28,807 nt of DNA, taken from positions 1 to 28,807 of the IMG/VR virus record IMGVR_UViG_3300042924_000585; one strand, 5' to 3'. Made by a program: the position numbers and the translations under genes. The notes beneath the pieces were generated by a model, which was given only the letters and a program-made list of their open reading frames with translations, was not told where the DNA came from and made no database searches. Positions within the stretch are counted from its first letter, which is position 1; each line of letters starts with the position of its first letter. This DNA is from a virus. Positions 17,771 through 26,967 of the stretch are shown in pieces.

Positions 17771-20700
17771 GGATTTATTCTCTAATGCTGATACTTTAGC
17801 AGAAAGTTCTTGTACTGCTTTTACTAAAGCTGCAATTATTGGTCTATCTGATAAACCTATAAATTTATCATCTCCTTCTCCAGATTCTACATATGCTTGT
17901 GGAATATAATCTTTAACTTCTTGTGCTATAAATCCAAGTTGTTTTTCAACAAATTCATCTTCATCTTGCATTCTATATAAAGTTGGTTTTAATCCTAAAA
18001 TTGCATCCAACCCTATTGTAGAATCTTCAAAGTCTTTCTTTTTATTTATATCAGATAAAGCAGTATAAGATCCGCTTGATGTATTAATTGAAGCTATATT
18101 ACTTGATCCATTATATAAATATATAACACCACCAGTTGTATACCATCCATACCAATTTGAACTACTTGTTACACCACCACTTCTATTTTCCCAAAATAAT
18201 CCAGCTAAAGAACCAACAGACATTATCTCTCTATTAACTTGTAAGGAACCAGTAGCTGAAATAGAAGCTGAAGTATTAGTTGAAGTAGAAATTAATACAT
18301 TACCCCCAGTTGTAACTGTTAGGAAATCTGCCACGCCAGAAATTCCTAATCTGTAACTATTATCTGTCCAAACTCCCCATTGCCATAAACCACTACTACC
18401 AGTTCTGCATTGATAAAGTGCAAACCAATTTGATGTTGTATTTTCAACAAGTATACCTTCAAAAACACCATTAACAGCAGCAGAAATGTTTAATTTTCTA
18501 CTTGGATTACTTGTGCCAATTCCAATATTACCATCATCACGAATAACAAACATATTTGTAAATGCACTATTTTGAACAACAAGTGATTGATTACTACTTG
18601 AAGTTGAAGCACCTACTATTAAAAGTCTTGCACTTGAACTTGGTTGTGAATTAATGCCAATATTACCAAGTCCAGATACACTAAATAAATAACTTGTATC
18701 AGCAGCATTTTTTATATCTATTGCTCTATCACCAGCAGTTGTGCCGCCTTTTATTTTTAAACCATAACTTGAACCAGAAGTAGTATTTCCAGAAATAACA
18801 GAAGTCCAATCACCTGCGGCACCATTTAAGTCTAATGCTCTTGTAGATGCAGATGGAGCATTAATTGTAACATTCCCATTATTGTATATTAATATTCTTG
18901 GAGTGCTTCCAGTTTGTAAATTTAAACCATTTGAATTTTGGAATATCCCAGTTGTATAAGAACCGCTACCATTAAAGAATAAACCACCATTTACATAAGT
19001 AAAAATATCACTACCAAACGTTGTAGTACCACTAATTATAGCATTACCAACTGATCTAAATGTTCCATTAACATCTAAATCATAACTTGGACTTCCAGTT
19101 AGAATTCCAACCCTATTCCCTGCGGTAATATAAATTGCAGGACTACTATTTACTCCTCCAGATGTTGAAGTATAAAATGCTAAATCAGTAATTCTATTTG
19201 CTTCATAACCATTTGCAGTAAGAGAAACCAAAGTTCCACTACCCATTGTTATTTGCAATTTTCTTTTAAATCCTTCTAAATTATCACTTCTAAAAATTGT
19301 ATTATTACTTGCAACATCTAATCCAATTACTCCAGTATTTGTTGGGTTTATATATAAACCACCAGTTAAAGTTCCACCAGTTAAAGGAAGATATCCGCTT
19401 AATGCAGAACCATAGTTAGGAATATTTAAAGTATTCCCAATAAACGTAGCTGCTCCACTTGATCCAGTTGTAGTTAAAGTAATTGCTCCTTGTTTATTAT
19501 TAAATGTTGTCCAATCGGAAGAACTTAAAAATCCATTTTGTCCAGAAGATGCTTGTTGAATTGAAATAGCATAAGCCGTTCCAACCGCTGCTACTGAAAT
19601 AGGCGAGTTACCAGTTATAGATGTAACTGTAATATTACTTGTTAAAGCTATTGTACCACTTGCATCTGGGAATGTAAATGTTCTTGCAGTATTATTTGTT
19701 AAAGAGCCTAACTCGAATAAACCAATTTTACTATTACCAGAACCTGCATCTGCAATGAAAAGATATTTAGTGCCAATTGCCGAAATGCCGTTAGAACCTC
19801 CTAAAGCAGCATATGGAGTAGAACCTTGTTTTAAATATATATATCCGCCTTGTGAGCCTGAACCTACAGCGTTAAAACTATTTGCTTCTACTCCAGCAGC
19901 CGTTAAAGAATAAGTACCTAAGTTTACATTACCAGTTGCTCCAGTATAAGGTACATAACTTGATAAGTTAGATATAAGGGCAATAGTTCCACTTGCGTTA
20001 GGGAACGAATAAGTATTAGAAGTAGATGTAGTAAAAGATAATAAATTTGTATAAGCAGTCGCACCTACTCTTTTAGTTATTACTAATCCATCAGCATCAC
20101 CTGCTAATCCAGTATATCCAACACCACTTGGAACAACCCCTTCTTTTAAACTAATTCCTGCATCTCCAGTTATAACTGAACTAAATGTTTTTGCACCAGT
20201 TATTGTTTCAGTTCCTGCTAAGTGTACTACCAAAGCATCGTTTGCTGGGGTATAACCTAATACGTTTGCAATAGTCTTATTCTTCCATAAAGAAGTTGTA
20301 CCATCGTAAAATAAGCCTTCATTATTTGCAGGGCTTGTTATTAATACATCACTACTTTCGCTTAACTCTTGTGTATTTTGAATATTTACTTCAATTACCC
20401 CTTGCGTTGGATGCGCTCTAACTACAATACCAATATAAACTATATGATCTGGGCTTGTTGGCTTAGTTGATGTATAAGCACCAGCCACGCTTGGACTTAA
20501 ATAAAGTGTTGCACCAACTGTAAATCCATTTGTGCTTAAATCATTTAAAGTACCAGCAACAGTTACAAATCCATTATTGTTATTAGTTATGTCTGCTCTT
20601 ACCAAACCAATTGTCTGATTTGATGCTACCTCTGTGTTAGCTTGTGCCTTAGTAATAGTAGGTAAGTTACCTTGACCACCATTGATATAAACCACAGTCC

Positions 20701-21280
20701 CTTTTGTGATTGTCGCACCGCTATTATTGTAAACTTCTGTTACTAAGTTTTGTGCTTGTGTAACAACAGTTGGGAAATTAACTAAGTTTCCATCTCCACT
20801 AACATATTGACCACTATTTCCACTAAAGTTTATACCAATATTTCCACTTGTTGTTATTGGACTATTTGTAATTGTTAATGCAGGGGCAGTTGTTGTTAAA
20901 CCAACGCTTGTTACTGTTCCACTTGATCCTGCTGATTTTTGCCATTGTGTTCCACTATAAATAACCCAATCACCCACCGCAAAAGTTATAGGACCAGCAC
21001 CAAAGTTTACTGTTCCTGCTACATTACAAATATATAAATCACCAGTATCTCCGACTCCGTTTGTTAAAGTTGGAGTGTTTGTTGATGCGTTCCAAGTTCC
21101 CAAATAAGTAACTACCGAAGCTGGTAACTGACTTAAAGGAACTTTACCTAAAGCATCCAAAGTAGCCACACCATTTGCACCGCCTAAAGGAACTGAATTT
21201 ACAATACCTGCCGTTCCAGTCAATACACCTTCTAAACTTCTAACCTTTGCACCAGAACTTATTACTATTTGATTACTCAT
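17768..21280 (-). CDS. Tail fibre / receptor-binding protein with C-terminal S74 intramolecular chaperone (1170 aa)
   Basis: A long beta-structured protein rich in Thr, Ser, Gly and Asn. The N-terminal 60 residues (GVLTGTAGIVNSVPLGGANG, LDALGKVPLSQLPAS) are the linker common in fibre attachment regions. The middle holds many short strand repeats (ASGTIALTSN-type, ANVLGYTPAND, TFPDASGTIALT), typical of trimeric fibres. The last 100 residues are a peptidase S74 domain: ALSDINKKKDF with the Ser and Lys of the autocleavage dyad, then LKPTLYRMQDEDEF, LGFIAQEVKDYIPQAY and a coiled coil to the end. The S74 part trimerises the fibre and then cleaves off. It determines host binding. Confidence 0.88.
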   Translation of the reverse strand: MSNQIVISSGAKVRSLEGVLTGTAGIVNSVPLGGANGVATLDALGKVPLSQLPASVVTYLGTWNASTNTPTLTNGVGDTGDLYICNVAGTVNFGAGPITFAVGDWVIYSGTQWQKSAGSSGTVTSVGLTTTAPALTITNSPITTSGNIGINFSGNSGQYVSGDGNLVNFPTVVTQAQNLVTEVYNNSGATITKGTVVYINGGQGNLPTITKAQANTEVASNQTIGLVRADITNNNNGFVTVAGTLNDLSTNGFTVGATLYLSPSVAGAYTSTKPTSPDHIVYIGIVVRAHPTQGVIEVNIQNTQELSESSDVLITSPANNEGLFYDGTTSLWKNKTIANVLGYTPANDALVVHLAGTETITGAKTFSSVITGDAGISLKEGVVPSGVGYTGLAGDADGLVITKRVGATAYTNLLSFTTSTSNTYSFPNASGTIALISNLSSYVPYTGATGNVNLGTYSLTAAGVEANSFNAVGSGSQGGYIYLKQGSTPYAALGGSNGISAIGTKYLFIADAGSGNSKIGLFELGSLTNNTARTFTFPDASGTIALTSNITVTSITGNSPISVAAVGTAYAISIQQASSGQNGFLSSSDWTTFNNKQGAITLTTTGSSGAATFIGNTLNIPNYGSALSGYLPLTGGTLTGGLYINPTNTGVIGLDVASNNTIFRSDNLEGFKRKLQITMGSGTLVSLTANGYEANRITDLAFYTSTSGGVNSSPAIYITAGNRVGILTGSPSYDLDVNGTFRSVGNAIISGTTTFGSDIFTYVNGGLFFNGSGSYTTGIFQNSNGLNLQTGSTPRILIYNNGNVTINAPSASTRALDLNGAAGDWTSVISGNTTSGSSYGLKIKGGTTAGDRAIDIKNAADTSYLFSVSGLGNIGINSQPSSSARLLIVGASTSSSNQSLVVQNSAFTNMFVIRDDGNIGIGTSNPSRKLNISAAVNGVFEGILVENTTSNWFALYQCRTGSSGLWQWGVWTDNSYRLGISGVADFLTVTTGGNVLISTSTNTSASISATGSLQVNREIMSVGSLAGLFWENRSGGVTSSSNWYGWYTTGGVIYLYNGSSNIASINTSSGSYTALSDINKKKDFEDSTIGLDAILGLKPTLYRMQDEDEFVEKQLGFIAQEVKDYIPQAYVESGEGDDKFIGLSDRPIIAALVKAVQELSAKVSALENKS

Positions 21281-21294
21281 TTATCTAAATTTAT

Positions 21295-21981
21295 CTATTG
21301 AAATAATGATCTAACATACTCCCCACTACCTAAAGCACGGCTAAAAGTTAAAACCCCAGTTAAAGTATTCCATTTAACTTCTTCATCTATTGGAGTGCCA
21401 CTTGTTAAAATTGTTTGAACATCAATACCGCCTCTTGAAACATAAAGACAAGTTTTGCCTATTAAATCAGTATAAGTAATAGTTGTTTCTCCACCTGCCG
21501 CTGTGTATCCTTTAGTAAATACTGAACCACCTATGATAACTACACCGCTTGGGCTAATTGATGTTCCACTTGTACCATAAGCACCAGAACCTTGTAAACT
21601 AACCGAATAAGTAGCTATATTATCATAAGGAGCATTGATACTTAAACTTGTTAAATTACAATTTCCGCTAATTATAACTAAGCCATCAACTCCGTTATCT
21701 ATTACGAATTTTACTAATATAGTTTCTCTATCTTTTTGCTGCTCTAATAAAAACAAATAACCATAGTTGTCTAATGTTATTAAGCCATCGCAAGTGATTG
21801 TCCAACTGGCTACATCGTTCTTAAATTCACGATACCAAGCAGAACTTTGAGAAGTTACTTCTTTTTGATCTACATTAACGTTGAAAGTACAATTGGTAGA
21901 ACACGCAAAAGGTATATCCGTTTCCGTTTCTGCATCATACTTGTAGAGCATTATATTTTTACCTATTACTTTATCTGCCAT
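21295..21981 (-). CDS. Tail protein with TP901-1 tail-tube-like domain (228 aa)
   Basis: Residues 5-130 follow the TP901-1-type major tail protein pattern: GKNIMLYKYDAETETDIPFA, CTFNVNVDQKEVTSQSSAWY, EFKNDVASWTITCDGLITLD and YSVSLQGSGAYGTSG. The remaining 85 residues, containing a YTDLIGKTCLYVSRGG segment, look like an added Ig/receptor-type domain. Another tail-tube protein lies at 26105-26554, so this copy is more likely a tail-tip or decoration protein built on the same fold. It lies between the 627-aa tail-tip protein and the fibre, preceded by a TAACTTTG box. Confidence 0.72.
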   Translation of the reverse strand: MADKVIGKNIMLYKYDAETETDIPFACSTNCTFNVNVDQKEVTSQSSAWYREFKNDVASWTITCDGLITLDNYGYLFLLEQQKDRETILVKFVIDNGVDGLVIISGNCNLTSLSINAPYDNIATYSVSLQGSGAYGTSGTSISPSGVVIIGGSVFTKGYTAAGGETTITYTDLIGKTCLYVSRGGIDVQTILTSGTPIDEEVKWNTLTGVLTFSRALGSGEYVRSLFQ

Positions 21982-21985
21982 TGTC

Positions 21986-21993
21986 CAAAGTTA
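21986..21993 (-). promoter_or_regulatory. TAACTTTG, -7-like box before the 228-aa tail gene
   Basis: Minus-strand TAACTTTG lies 4 bp before the ATG at 21981. It matches TAnnTTTG, but without a -33 TTTG at the right distance, as for the other sites. It may boost expression of the tail-tip and fibre genes. Confidence 0.35.
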
Positions 21994-22000
21994 AATTATA

Positions 22001-23884
22001 TTATCTAAAATATTCTATAAAGCCTATTGTTGCCTCTATGTCAGTATTGCTTATTTCAAGCAAAGTTCCACTTGTAATATCCGTTGCGTAGTTTATAGTT
22101 GAGTTACCTAACATATATGAACTATCTGCCACGTTTATTTGTGCTGGGTCTGTATCGGTAGATTTTAGCATCTTAGATGCATTTAAAATAGGATAAGTTG
22201 CGTTTGTTGTTTCAAAGCTACTTAAAGAGCAATCTATGTTTATGATATTCTTACCATAAGAGTTAATGTATTGTTGCATCAATAACTCCGTTAAACTACC
22301 ATAAGCACCTACCATTCCGTATCTGTACCAGTTTGTGTATGAAGTGGCATCCGACTTTAAAAACACCCCTACCGATGTAGGAAAGCCATATAAAGCCCTA
22401 AATCCAAAAGGTATCTCTATTTCTTTCTTGTATTCCTTATTATTGTTGATATAAGCAAAGTAATCAATCTTGTTAAACTCGTATTCAGCCGTTAAAACAA
22501 ACTGACTAACTGTGCAACTATTACCAACTTGATTATTGAACTCTATTGTCAATTGACCACTAATTGGGCAAGGTAAAGTAGAGAACGAAAACACCACATC
22601 ATCGCCTTCTGGTATTATATAGCCAGAACTTGCTGTACTCTGCCAATCCTTATCATTGTTTAGATAATAAGTTGTAGTGCCATCAAATACAGTCATTGAA
22701 ACATAACCTCGTGTACCAGCACCTCCGTTTAAAAATAACATTGAATACCTTAAAACTGCTGATGCACTAATCTTAGGCATAAAGTTGTTAATCATTCTTG
22801 TATAACCTCCGCCACCTGCTCTTAGTAATGTAATTTGAGCAAAAGACTCATTTGCGTTATCTACAATTGAAAATGAAGAACCAACCCCAACGTTGGTTAC
22901 TGTCCAAGATTGAGGAGCAGATGTAAGATTAGGGTAAATCTTTAAGTTTCCATTATCTACTAAGTTCTTCTCGTAATCTATTTCCTTAGTAAACTCAACT
23001 CTATTAAATCCTTTAAGGATCAATTTAAACTGCTCGTTATTTACATAATATAAACCACTCGTGTTTCCAGTATATCCTTGTATTGTGCTTAGAGTGTTTA
23101 AGTTACTTCCACTTGTTACAACTGCTCCTAAATAATCGTACTCCGTAAAGTAGTTATTAGTATTGGCAAACTCGTTAATAGCTACAATCCACCATTTCCC
23201 ACCAGCTTGGAACAATCTACAACCAAAAGACTTTACAATTTTGTCTAATACATCGTAACTATTCTCGTAGGTATAATCGTCATTTTTAAACGTTCTTATA
23301 GGTAAGTAAGTTTGACTAAATGGCTCGTATTGAGTGCCATCTTCTCTATCATTCATACCAGTTGCAAAATAAGAGCAAACTGTTACCAAGTTTGGATTTG
23401 TTGGAAAGTCTAATGCGTTTAAACAAGTTAAAATATAGCTTAATACTGTTTGTAAAGTATTAGTTCTATTGCCAACGCTATTTATTTCTAAAGGAATGTT
23501 TTTAAGCATCCCTAATCCATCAACGCAGTTAAAGAATAATTGCTTTCTACCAGTTGAATAAGTGATTTGTACGTTATCTGATAATACCCACCCAATCCAT
23601 TCTAAATTAGCCCCTAAATATAATTTAGCTAAATACTTTCTATCATTTAAAGTAACCAAGTTTGGAATATTAGCTAAGTCGTTAGTTACATCAATTGTAA
23701 CATTTAATTGACTTGAATAAAGTGCTTCATAAATTTCATCTGATTTTGGCAAATATTGTAGATCAATATTTATTCCATCGTATTCAATTAAACTACCAAC
23801 ATAGTTATCTTCTAAGATATATAAATATGCTGTTTTAGTAGTCTTTGTTGCGTATGTAATTTTATATTTATTTTGATATGCCAT
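22001..23884 (-). CDS. Tail-tip / baseplate protein (627 aa)
   Basis: A large beta-rich protein just after the tape measure and before the fibre, where distal tail and tail-associated lysin/baseplate proteins lie. The N-terminal 190 residues (YQNKYKITYATKTTKTAYLY, GSLIEYDGINIDLQYLP, NVTIDVTNDL, WIGWVLSDNVQITYSTGRK) look like a distal-tail or hub barrel. The middle has FKNDDYTYENSYDVLDKIVK and CRLFQAGGKWWIVAINEFAN. The C-terminus has carbohydrate-binding-like segments. No enzymatic motif is clear. The name is by position and fold-like composition, not by a recognised signature. Confidence 0.72.
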   Translation of the reverse strand: MAYQNKYKITYATKTTKTAYLYILEDNYVGSLIEYDGINIDLQYLPKSDEIYEALYSSQLNVTIDVTNDLANIPNLVTLNDRKYLAKLYLGANLEWIGWVLSDNVQITYSTGRKQLFFNCVDGLGMLKNIPLEINSVGNRTNTLQTVLSYILTCLNALDFPTNPNLVTVCSYFATGMNDREDGTQYEPFSQTYLPIRTFKNDDYTYENSYDVLDKIVKSFGCRLFQAGGKWWIVAINEFANTNNYFTEYDYLGAVVTSGSNLNTLSTIQGYTGNTSGLYYVNNEQFKLILKGFNRVEFTKEIDYEKNLVDNGNLKIYPNLTSAPQSWTVTNVGVGSSFSIVDNANESFAQITLLRAGGGGYTRMINNFMPKISASAVLRYSMLFLNGGAGTRGYVSMTVFDGTTTYYLNNDKDWQSTASSGYIIPEGDDVVFSFSTLPCPISGQLTIEFNNQVGNSCTVSQFVLTAEYEFNKIDYFAYINNNKEYKKEIEIPFGFRALYGFPTSVGVFLKSDATSYTNWYRYGMVGAYGSLTELLMQQYINSYGKNIINIDCSLSSFETTNATYPILNASKMLKSTDTDPAQINVADSSYMLGNSTINYATDITSGTLLEISNTDIEATIGFIEYFR

Positions 23885-25416
23885 TATCTTCTAAAACTTA
23901 AGTTATTGTTTGCTCTTTGTGTTGCCAATACTAAATCCGAACCCCTTAATAGGAACTCACCAAAAAATCCTCCCAAACCTCCGCCAAATCCTACTGCCCC
24001 TGCTGCTGCTTCACCAAAAGCACTTGTTCCACCAGTTAAAGCACCTAATATTGTTTTAAATAATAATGCTTGTGTAACCATAGAAATCAATTGAACTAAT
24101 ATTTGTTTAAATGTAGCTTCTAATGCTTTACCAACATCATCACCCATTATCATTGCACTAAATACTGTTTCAAACGCTGGTGCTAAATTACCAACTATAT
24201 CTCTTGTTAAATTTAAGTTATTATTAAACTGCTCTTGCTCTTTATTTTGCAACTTTGTCAAATCATACATTTGTTGTTGCGCCCAGTCATCTCCTTGTGC
24301 AGTTGCCTTTTTTTCTAAAACAGACTTTTCCTGTGCCAACGTTAAAGATGGTCTTTCAATAACTAATTGTCTTCTTCTATGATTTGGTAATGAAGAAAAT
24401 TGTTGAATATATTTCTTTAAATCATCAGAAGTCGTACTTGTTTCAGTTTTTAATTTTGTAATACCATTAGTAACTGCATTAAAAGGATTATTTGCGCCAG
24501 TTCTAATCGTATCAGTTAAAGACTTATTTAATGATATTATTGATCCATTTAAACTTACCGCTTCTTGTGCAGCTTCTTTATAATTCTGTTTTGCCTTATC
24601 TATTGTACCTGCTTGTACAATTGAAGCGTCAGCATAACCATTTGTAAGCGTTTTAGACCTTTCAATAGTTTTATTATATTCTTCTGCTGCTAATAATGCT
24701 CTTTTATTTGCATCTGCTAATTTAATAGTCTTGTCAGCAATTTCATCTACATATCTTGAAGTAACTGCTTGTGAAATCAATGATTGAGTATATAAATCAA
24801 CTGCTGCTCTTGCTTGTTCCGTTGTTTTAATTGTAGAAGCATATGCACTATTTACCTTTGCTAACTCTGCTATTACAAATTTTAAAGCATTTGCCCTTTT
24901 ATCTTCTGCTATTGTAGCGTCTTCAGCAATCCCTATATATGCTTGTAATTTAATTCCACTTTCACTTGCACTTGCTTTAGCTTTATCTAAACTTTGAGCA
25001 AACTTGTCTTCCGCTTGTTTAGCTGCATCAACACCTTTAATAAAATTTGCTATTTGTGGACCAAATGCTACTAATAAAGAAGAAACCGCTCCCAATGCTA
25101 AACCAATACCAGCTGGACCCATTAAACCTTGTGCCATTGATTTTAAAGCAGCACCAGTTCCACCTGCTTCCGATTGTAATCTTTGAAATGACTCTAATAA
25201 TGGGTTTAAGTTATTGGCAATACCTATAAAACCATAAGGAGCGTCTTGTGCAACTCTTGATAAGTTAGTTAAAGCAGTTGTCGCTTGGTTCCCAACTTTA
25301 CCAAAATTTTGCATTTCTCCTTTAAGACCTTGTGAAGTCTTAATAAAGTTTTGCAAGTTATTTAATGCCTCTTGGGTATCGGCAGTTATTACGAGTTTTA
25401 ATGTTTCTTGTGCCAT
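23884..25416 (-). CDS. Tape measure protein (510 aa)
   Basis: This protein sets tail length and is ejected at infection. The sequence is dominated by long amphipathic helices with Ala-rich coils (IKTSQGLKGEMQNFGKVGNQ, YASTIKTTEQARAAVDLYTQ). It has a hydrophobic segment at about residues 95-120 (MGPAGIGLALGAVSSLLVAF) and a second at about 440-480 (ILVQLISMVTQALLFKTILG), as expected for a membrane-crossing tape measure. At 510 aa it predicts a tail of very roughly 75 nm by the usual 1.5 Å per residue rule. It follows the frameshifted tail chaperone genes, which is the canonical order. Confidence 0.85.
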   Translation of the reverse strand: MAQETLKLVITADTQEALNNLQNFIKTSQGLKGEMQNFGKVGNQATTALTNLSRVAQDAPYGFIGIANNLNPLLESFQRLQSEAGGTGAALKSMAQGLMGPAGIGLALGAVSSLLVAFGPQIANFIKGVDAAKQAEDKFAQSLDKAKASASESGIKLQAYIGIAEDATIAEDKRANALKFVIAELAKVNSAYASTIKTTEQARAAVDLYTQSLISQAVTSRYVDEIADKTIKLADANKRALLAAEEYNKTIERSKTLTNGYADASIVQAGTIDKAKQNYKEAAQEAVSLNGSIISLNKSLTDTIRTGANNPFNAVTNGITKLKTETSTTSDDLKKYIQQFSSLPNHRRRQLVIERPSLTLAQEKSVLEKKATAQGDDWAQQQMYDLTKLQNKEQEQFNNNLNLTRDIVGNLAPAFETVFSAMIMGDDVGKALEATFKQILVQLISMVTQALLFKTILGALTGGTSAFGEAAAGAVGFGGGLGGFFGEFLLRGSDLVLATQRANNNLSFRR

Positions 25417-25421
25417 CTTAT

Positions 25422-25742
25422 TTATTTAACTCCATACATTTTTAATGTTCTCATCAATTGGTCTTGCGTTAGCTTAGGAGTTTCTTCTACATCTTCATAA
25501 TCACTTGGAAGGGGGAAAAATGCTTTTAAACTTTTAGGACTTTTATCAGTAGTATTTGACTTATAGATCAAATAAGCTATTGTTCTTGTCCTTTCCCATT
25601 CCTTCACTTGTTTATTATCATAAGCGTACTTATATAATAAAAATTCTCGCCAAGTAAGTTGCCAAAACTCATTAATCGTTAAGCCAACTTCAATAGCGAG
25701 AATGATTATTGAATCCCAACTATAAAAACCTAATTTTTTTTT
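25422..25742 (-). CDS. Tail assembly chaperone, T-domain reached by -1 frameshift
   Basis: No ATG opens this frame. A -1 shift at the ten-A run (minus strand, 25743-25734) lets ribosomes of the G gene enter a frame reading LGFYSWDSIIILAIEVGLTI, NEFWQLTWREFLLYKYAYDN and on to LTQDQLMRTLKMYGVK, stop at 25422. The fused product would be 220 aa. Only the last 61 codons have an in-frame GTG start (25607), so independent translation is possible but would miss the WREFLLY segment. A G/GT chaperone pair before the tape measure is the lambda arrangement. Confidence 0.82.
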   Translation of the reverse strand, partial: KKKLGFYSWDSIIILAIEVGLTINEFWQLTWREFLLYKYAYDNKQVKEWERTRTIAYLIYKSNTTDKSPKSLKAFFPLPSDYEDVEETPKLTQDQLMRTLKMYGVK

Positions 25743-26083
25743 TCGTCTGTTGGCTTATTATCTTTTAAGTCTGGTACCATAGAGTTTTGCATATATTTCA
25801 TAAACTCTACAAGTTGCCCATCCTTAGCAGTTAATCCACCAACTTCATCAATCCAATTGCAGACATCAAATTCCTCAAAATCAACTGGTTTTTTTAGGCT
25901 TTTATATCCACTCTCGGCTGCTGATTGTACAATATGAACTATTGTGTCCAAGTTGTACACCCCAGAAGACAAAACGTTTATTAATTCCATTAGAGTTTTA
26001 TTCTCTAACTCACAAAATCGCTTCATCGCCCAAGTTCCCCACCTCAAAGGTATTGTTGTTTCTTTAAGTTTTAATTCGTACAT
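25730..26083 (-). CDS. Tail assembly chaperone G-type (117 aa, pre-frameshift form)
   Basis: A compact domain: KETTIPLRWGTWAMKRFCEL, ENKTLMELINVLSSGVYNLD, TIVHIVQSAAESGYKSL and FDVCNWIDEVGGLTAKD, then a Pro/Lys tail ending DEKKN. This WGTWAM.RFCE..N....EL pattern occurs in the tail chaperones of Bacteroidota siphoviruses. The stop comes two bases after a run of ten A, so a fraction of ribosomes should slip and make the GT fusion. It lies between the tail tube and the tape measure genes, where this chaperone always sits. Confidence 0.85.
   Translation of the reverse strand: MYELKLKETTIPLRWGTWAMKRFCELENKTLMELINVLSSGVYNLDTIVHIVQSAAESGYKSLKKPVDFEEFDVCNWIDEVGGLTAKDGQLVEFMKYMQNSMVPDLKDNKPTDEKKN
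25734..25743 (-). promoter_or_regulatory. Ten-A slippery run for programmed frameshifting
   Basis: On the minus strand GAC GAA AAA AAA AAT TAG contains A10 directly before the stop. A one-base backward slip places ribosomes (or a slipped RNA polymerase) in the long T frame, which is open from this point to 25422. Ten identical bases favour slippage without needing a strong stem-loop. Confidence 0.75.
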
Positions 26084-26104
26084 AGTTCTTGTTGTTGTTT
26101 TTTA

Positions 26105-26554
26105 TTATACTGTTTCTGTTTGTGCAATAGGCGGTACACTAACTACAAATGTTGCAGTAAATTTAACATCATCAGCATCATCAGCAGTTACACCGAAATC
26201 GCTAATAAATACTAAAGAACCTGCTCCACCATAAGTAATATCTCCGCTTGTTGGAGTAGCTTTACCCATCTTAATTGCGAACAAAGTTTTAGCTGCGTGT
26301 GCAGTATATAATTGTTGGTAAGAATCTTTACTTGGAGTACCAGTTTCGTCAATTGCAAAACCTTCACAATCAAATGATTGAGAAAATACTGGACTTGGAG
26401 TGTAAGAGTTACCGCACTTTGAAGTTGAATCAATAGTGTCGTTAGTTGATGTTAAAGAGTTAGTTGTAAGACAAGCAACTGGTTTAAATGTACCATCGTT
26501 GTTTATGTCTGCAAGTAGGATATAATCTCTACCGCTTACTTTAGTTTCTGCCAT
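26105..26554 (-). CDS. Major tail tube protein (149 aa)
   Basis: Residues follow the tail-tube fold: VSGRDYILLADINNDGTFKP, a loop with KCGNSYTPSPVFSQSFDCEG, LYTAHAAKTLFAIKMGK, and the closing YGGAGSLVFISDFGVTADDA and VKFTATFVVSVPP, which I know from siphovirus tube proteins. It lies after the tail terminator-like gene and before the tail chaperone. Its size is typical. The tube hexamers stack on the tape measure. Confidence 0.85.
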   Translation of the reverse strand: MAETKVSGRDYILLADINNDGTFKPVACLTTNSLTSTNDTIDSTSKCGNSYTPSPVFSQSFDCEGFAIDETGTPSKDSYQQLYTAHAAKTLFAIKMGKATPTSGDITYGGAGSLVFISDFGVTADDADDVKFTATFVVSVPPIAQTETV

Positions 26555-26559
26555 TTTAT

Positions 26560-26967
26560 TTAATTTTGAGTTATTATTATGTTATATGATATAATCGTTC
26601 TAAATACGTTGTCAATTGGGTTTATTCCGTCTAAATTTCTAATACTTGCTACAACTAAAGTTGAACTATAAAAGCCATTTGCTAAAGTTATATTCGTATC
26701 CGAGTTAATAGCCGTAAGAACCAAATTGCTAATTTCTTCAGCACGTTTATAGCCAAAGTTAGCATTTTTTGTAACAATGTCCACATCAATTGTAATTCCA
26801 TTTGTATAACCGCTTTTGCCTTGTTCTTGACTTGATGTTCTGCCATTCATTACAATATATTCATTACCTGCTCCGTCTGGTGCAATACCATCATAAACTA
26901 CTAAACTTGTAGCACTTGTTAAGTTGGTATAAAACCATTTCTTTATTTCTATATTAGGGTTAAGCAT
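26560..26967 (-). CDS. Tail terminator / completion protein (135 aa)
   Basis: A DUF3168-like or lambda gpU-like protein: an N-terminal IEIKKWFYTNLTSATSLVVY, YIVMNGRTSSQEQGKSGYTN, GITIDVDIVTKNANFGYKRA with EEISNLVLTAINSD, ending with a strand-rich segment. The pattern of Y.V...R....Q...K.......V.I.I.T.......A..I......I is the usual tail terminator pattern. It overlaps the gp10-like gene by 8 bp and precedes the tube gene, the normal order. Confidence 0.8.
   Translation of the reverse strand: MLNPNIEIKKWFYTNLTSATSLVVYDGIAPDGAGNEYIVMNGRTSSQEQGKSGYTNGITIDVDIVTKNANFGYKRAEEISNLVLTAINSDTNITLANGFYSSTLVVASIRNLDGINPIDNVFRTIISYNIIITQN

Noticed and set aside
25734-25743. Ten-A run as a sequencing indel that breaks one gene
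   Set aside because: A frameshifted G/GT chaperone is expected at this exact place in siphovirus tail operons, and the first frame makes a normal-length G product.
26212-26433. 73-codon minus-strand frame inside the tail tube gene
   Set aside because: Leu/Gln/Val-biased product of shifting a Thr/Ala-rich gene; no start context.
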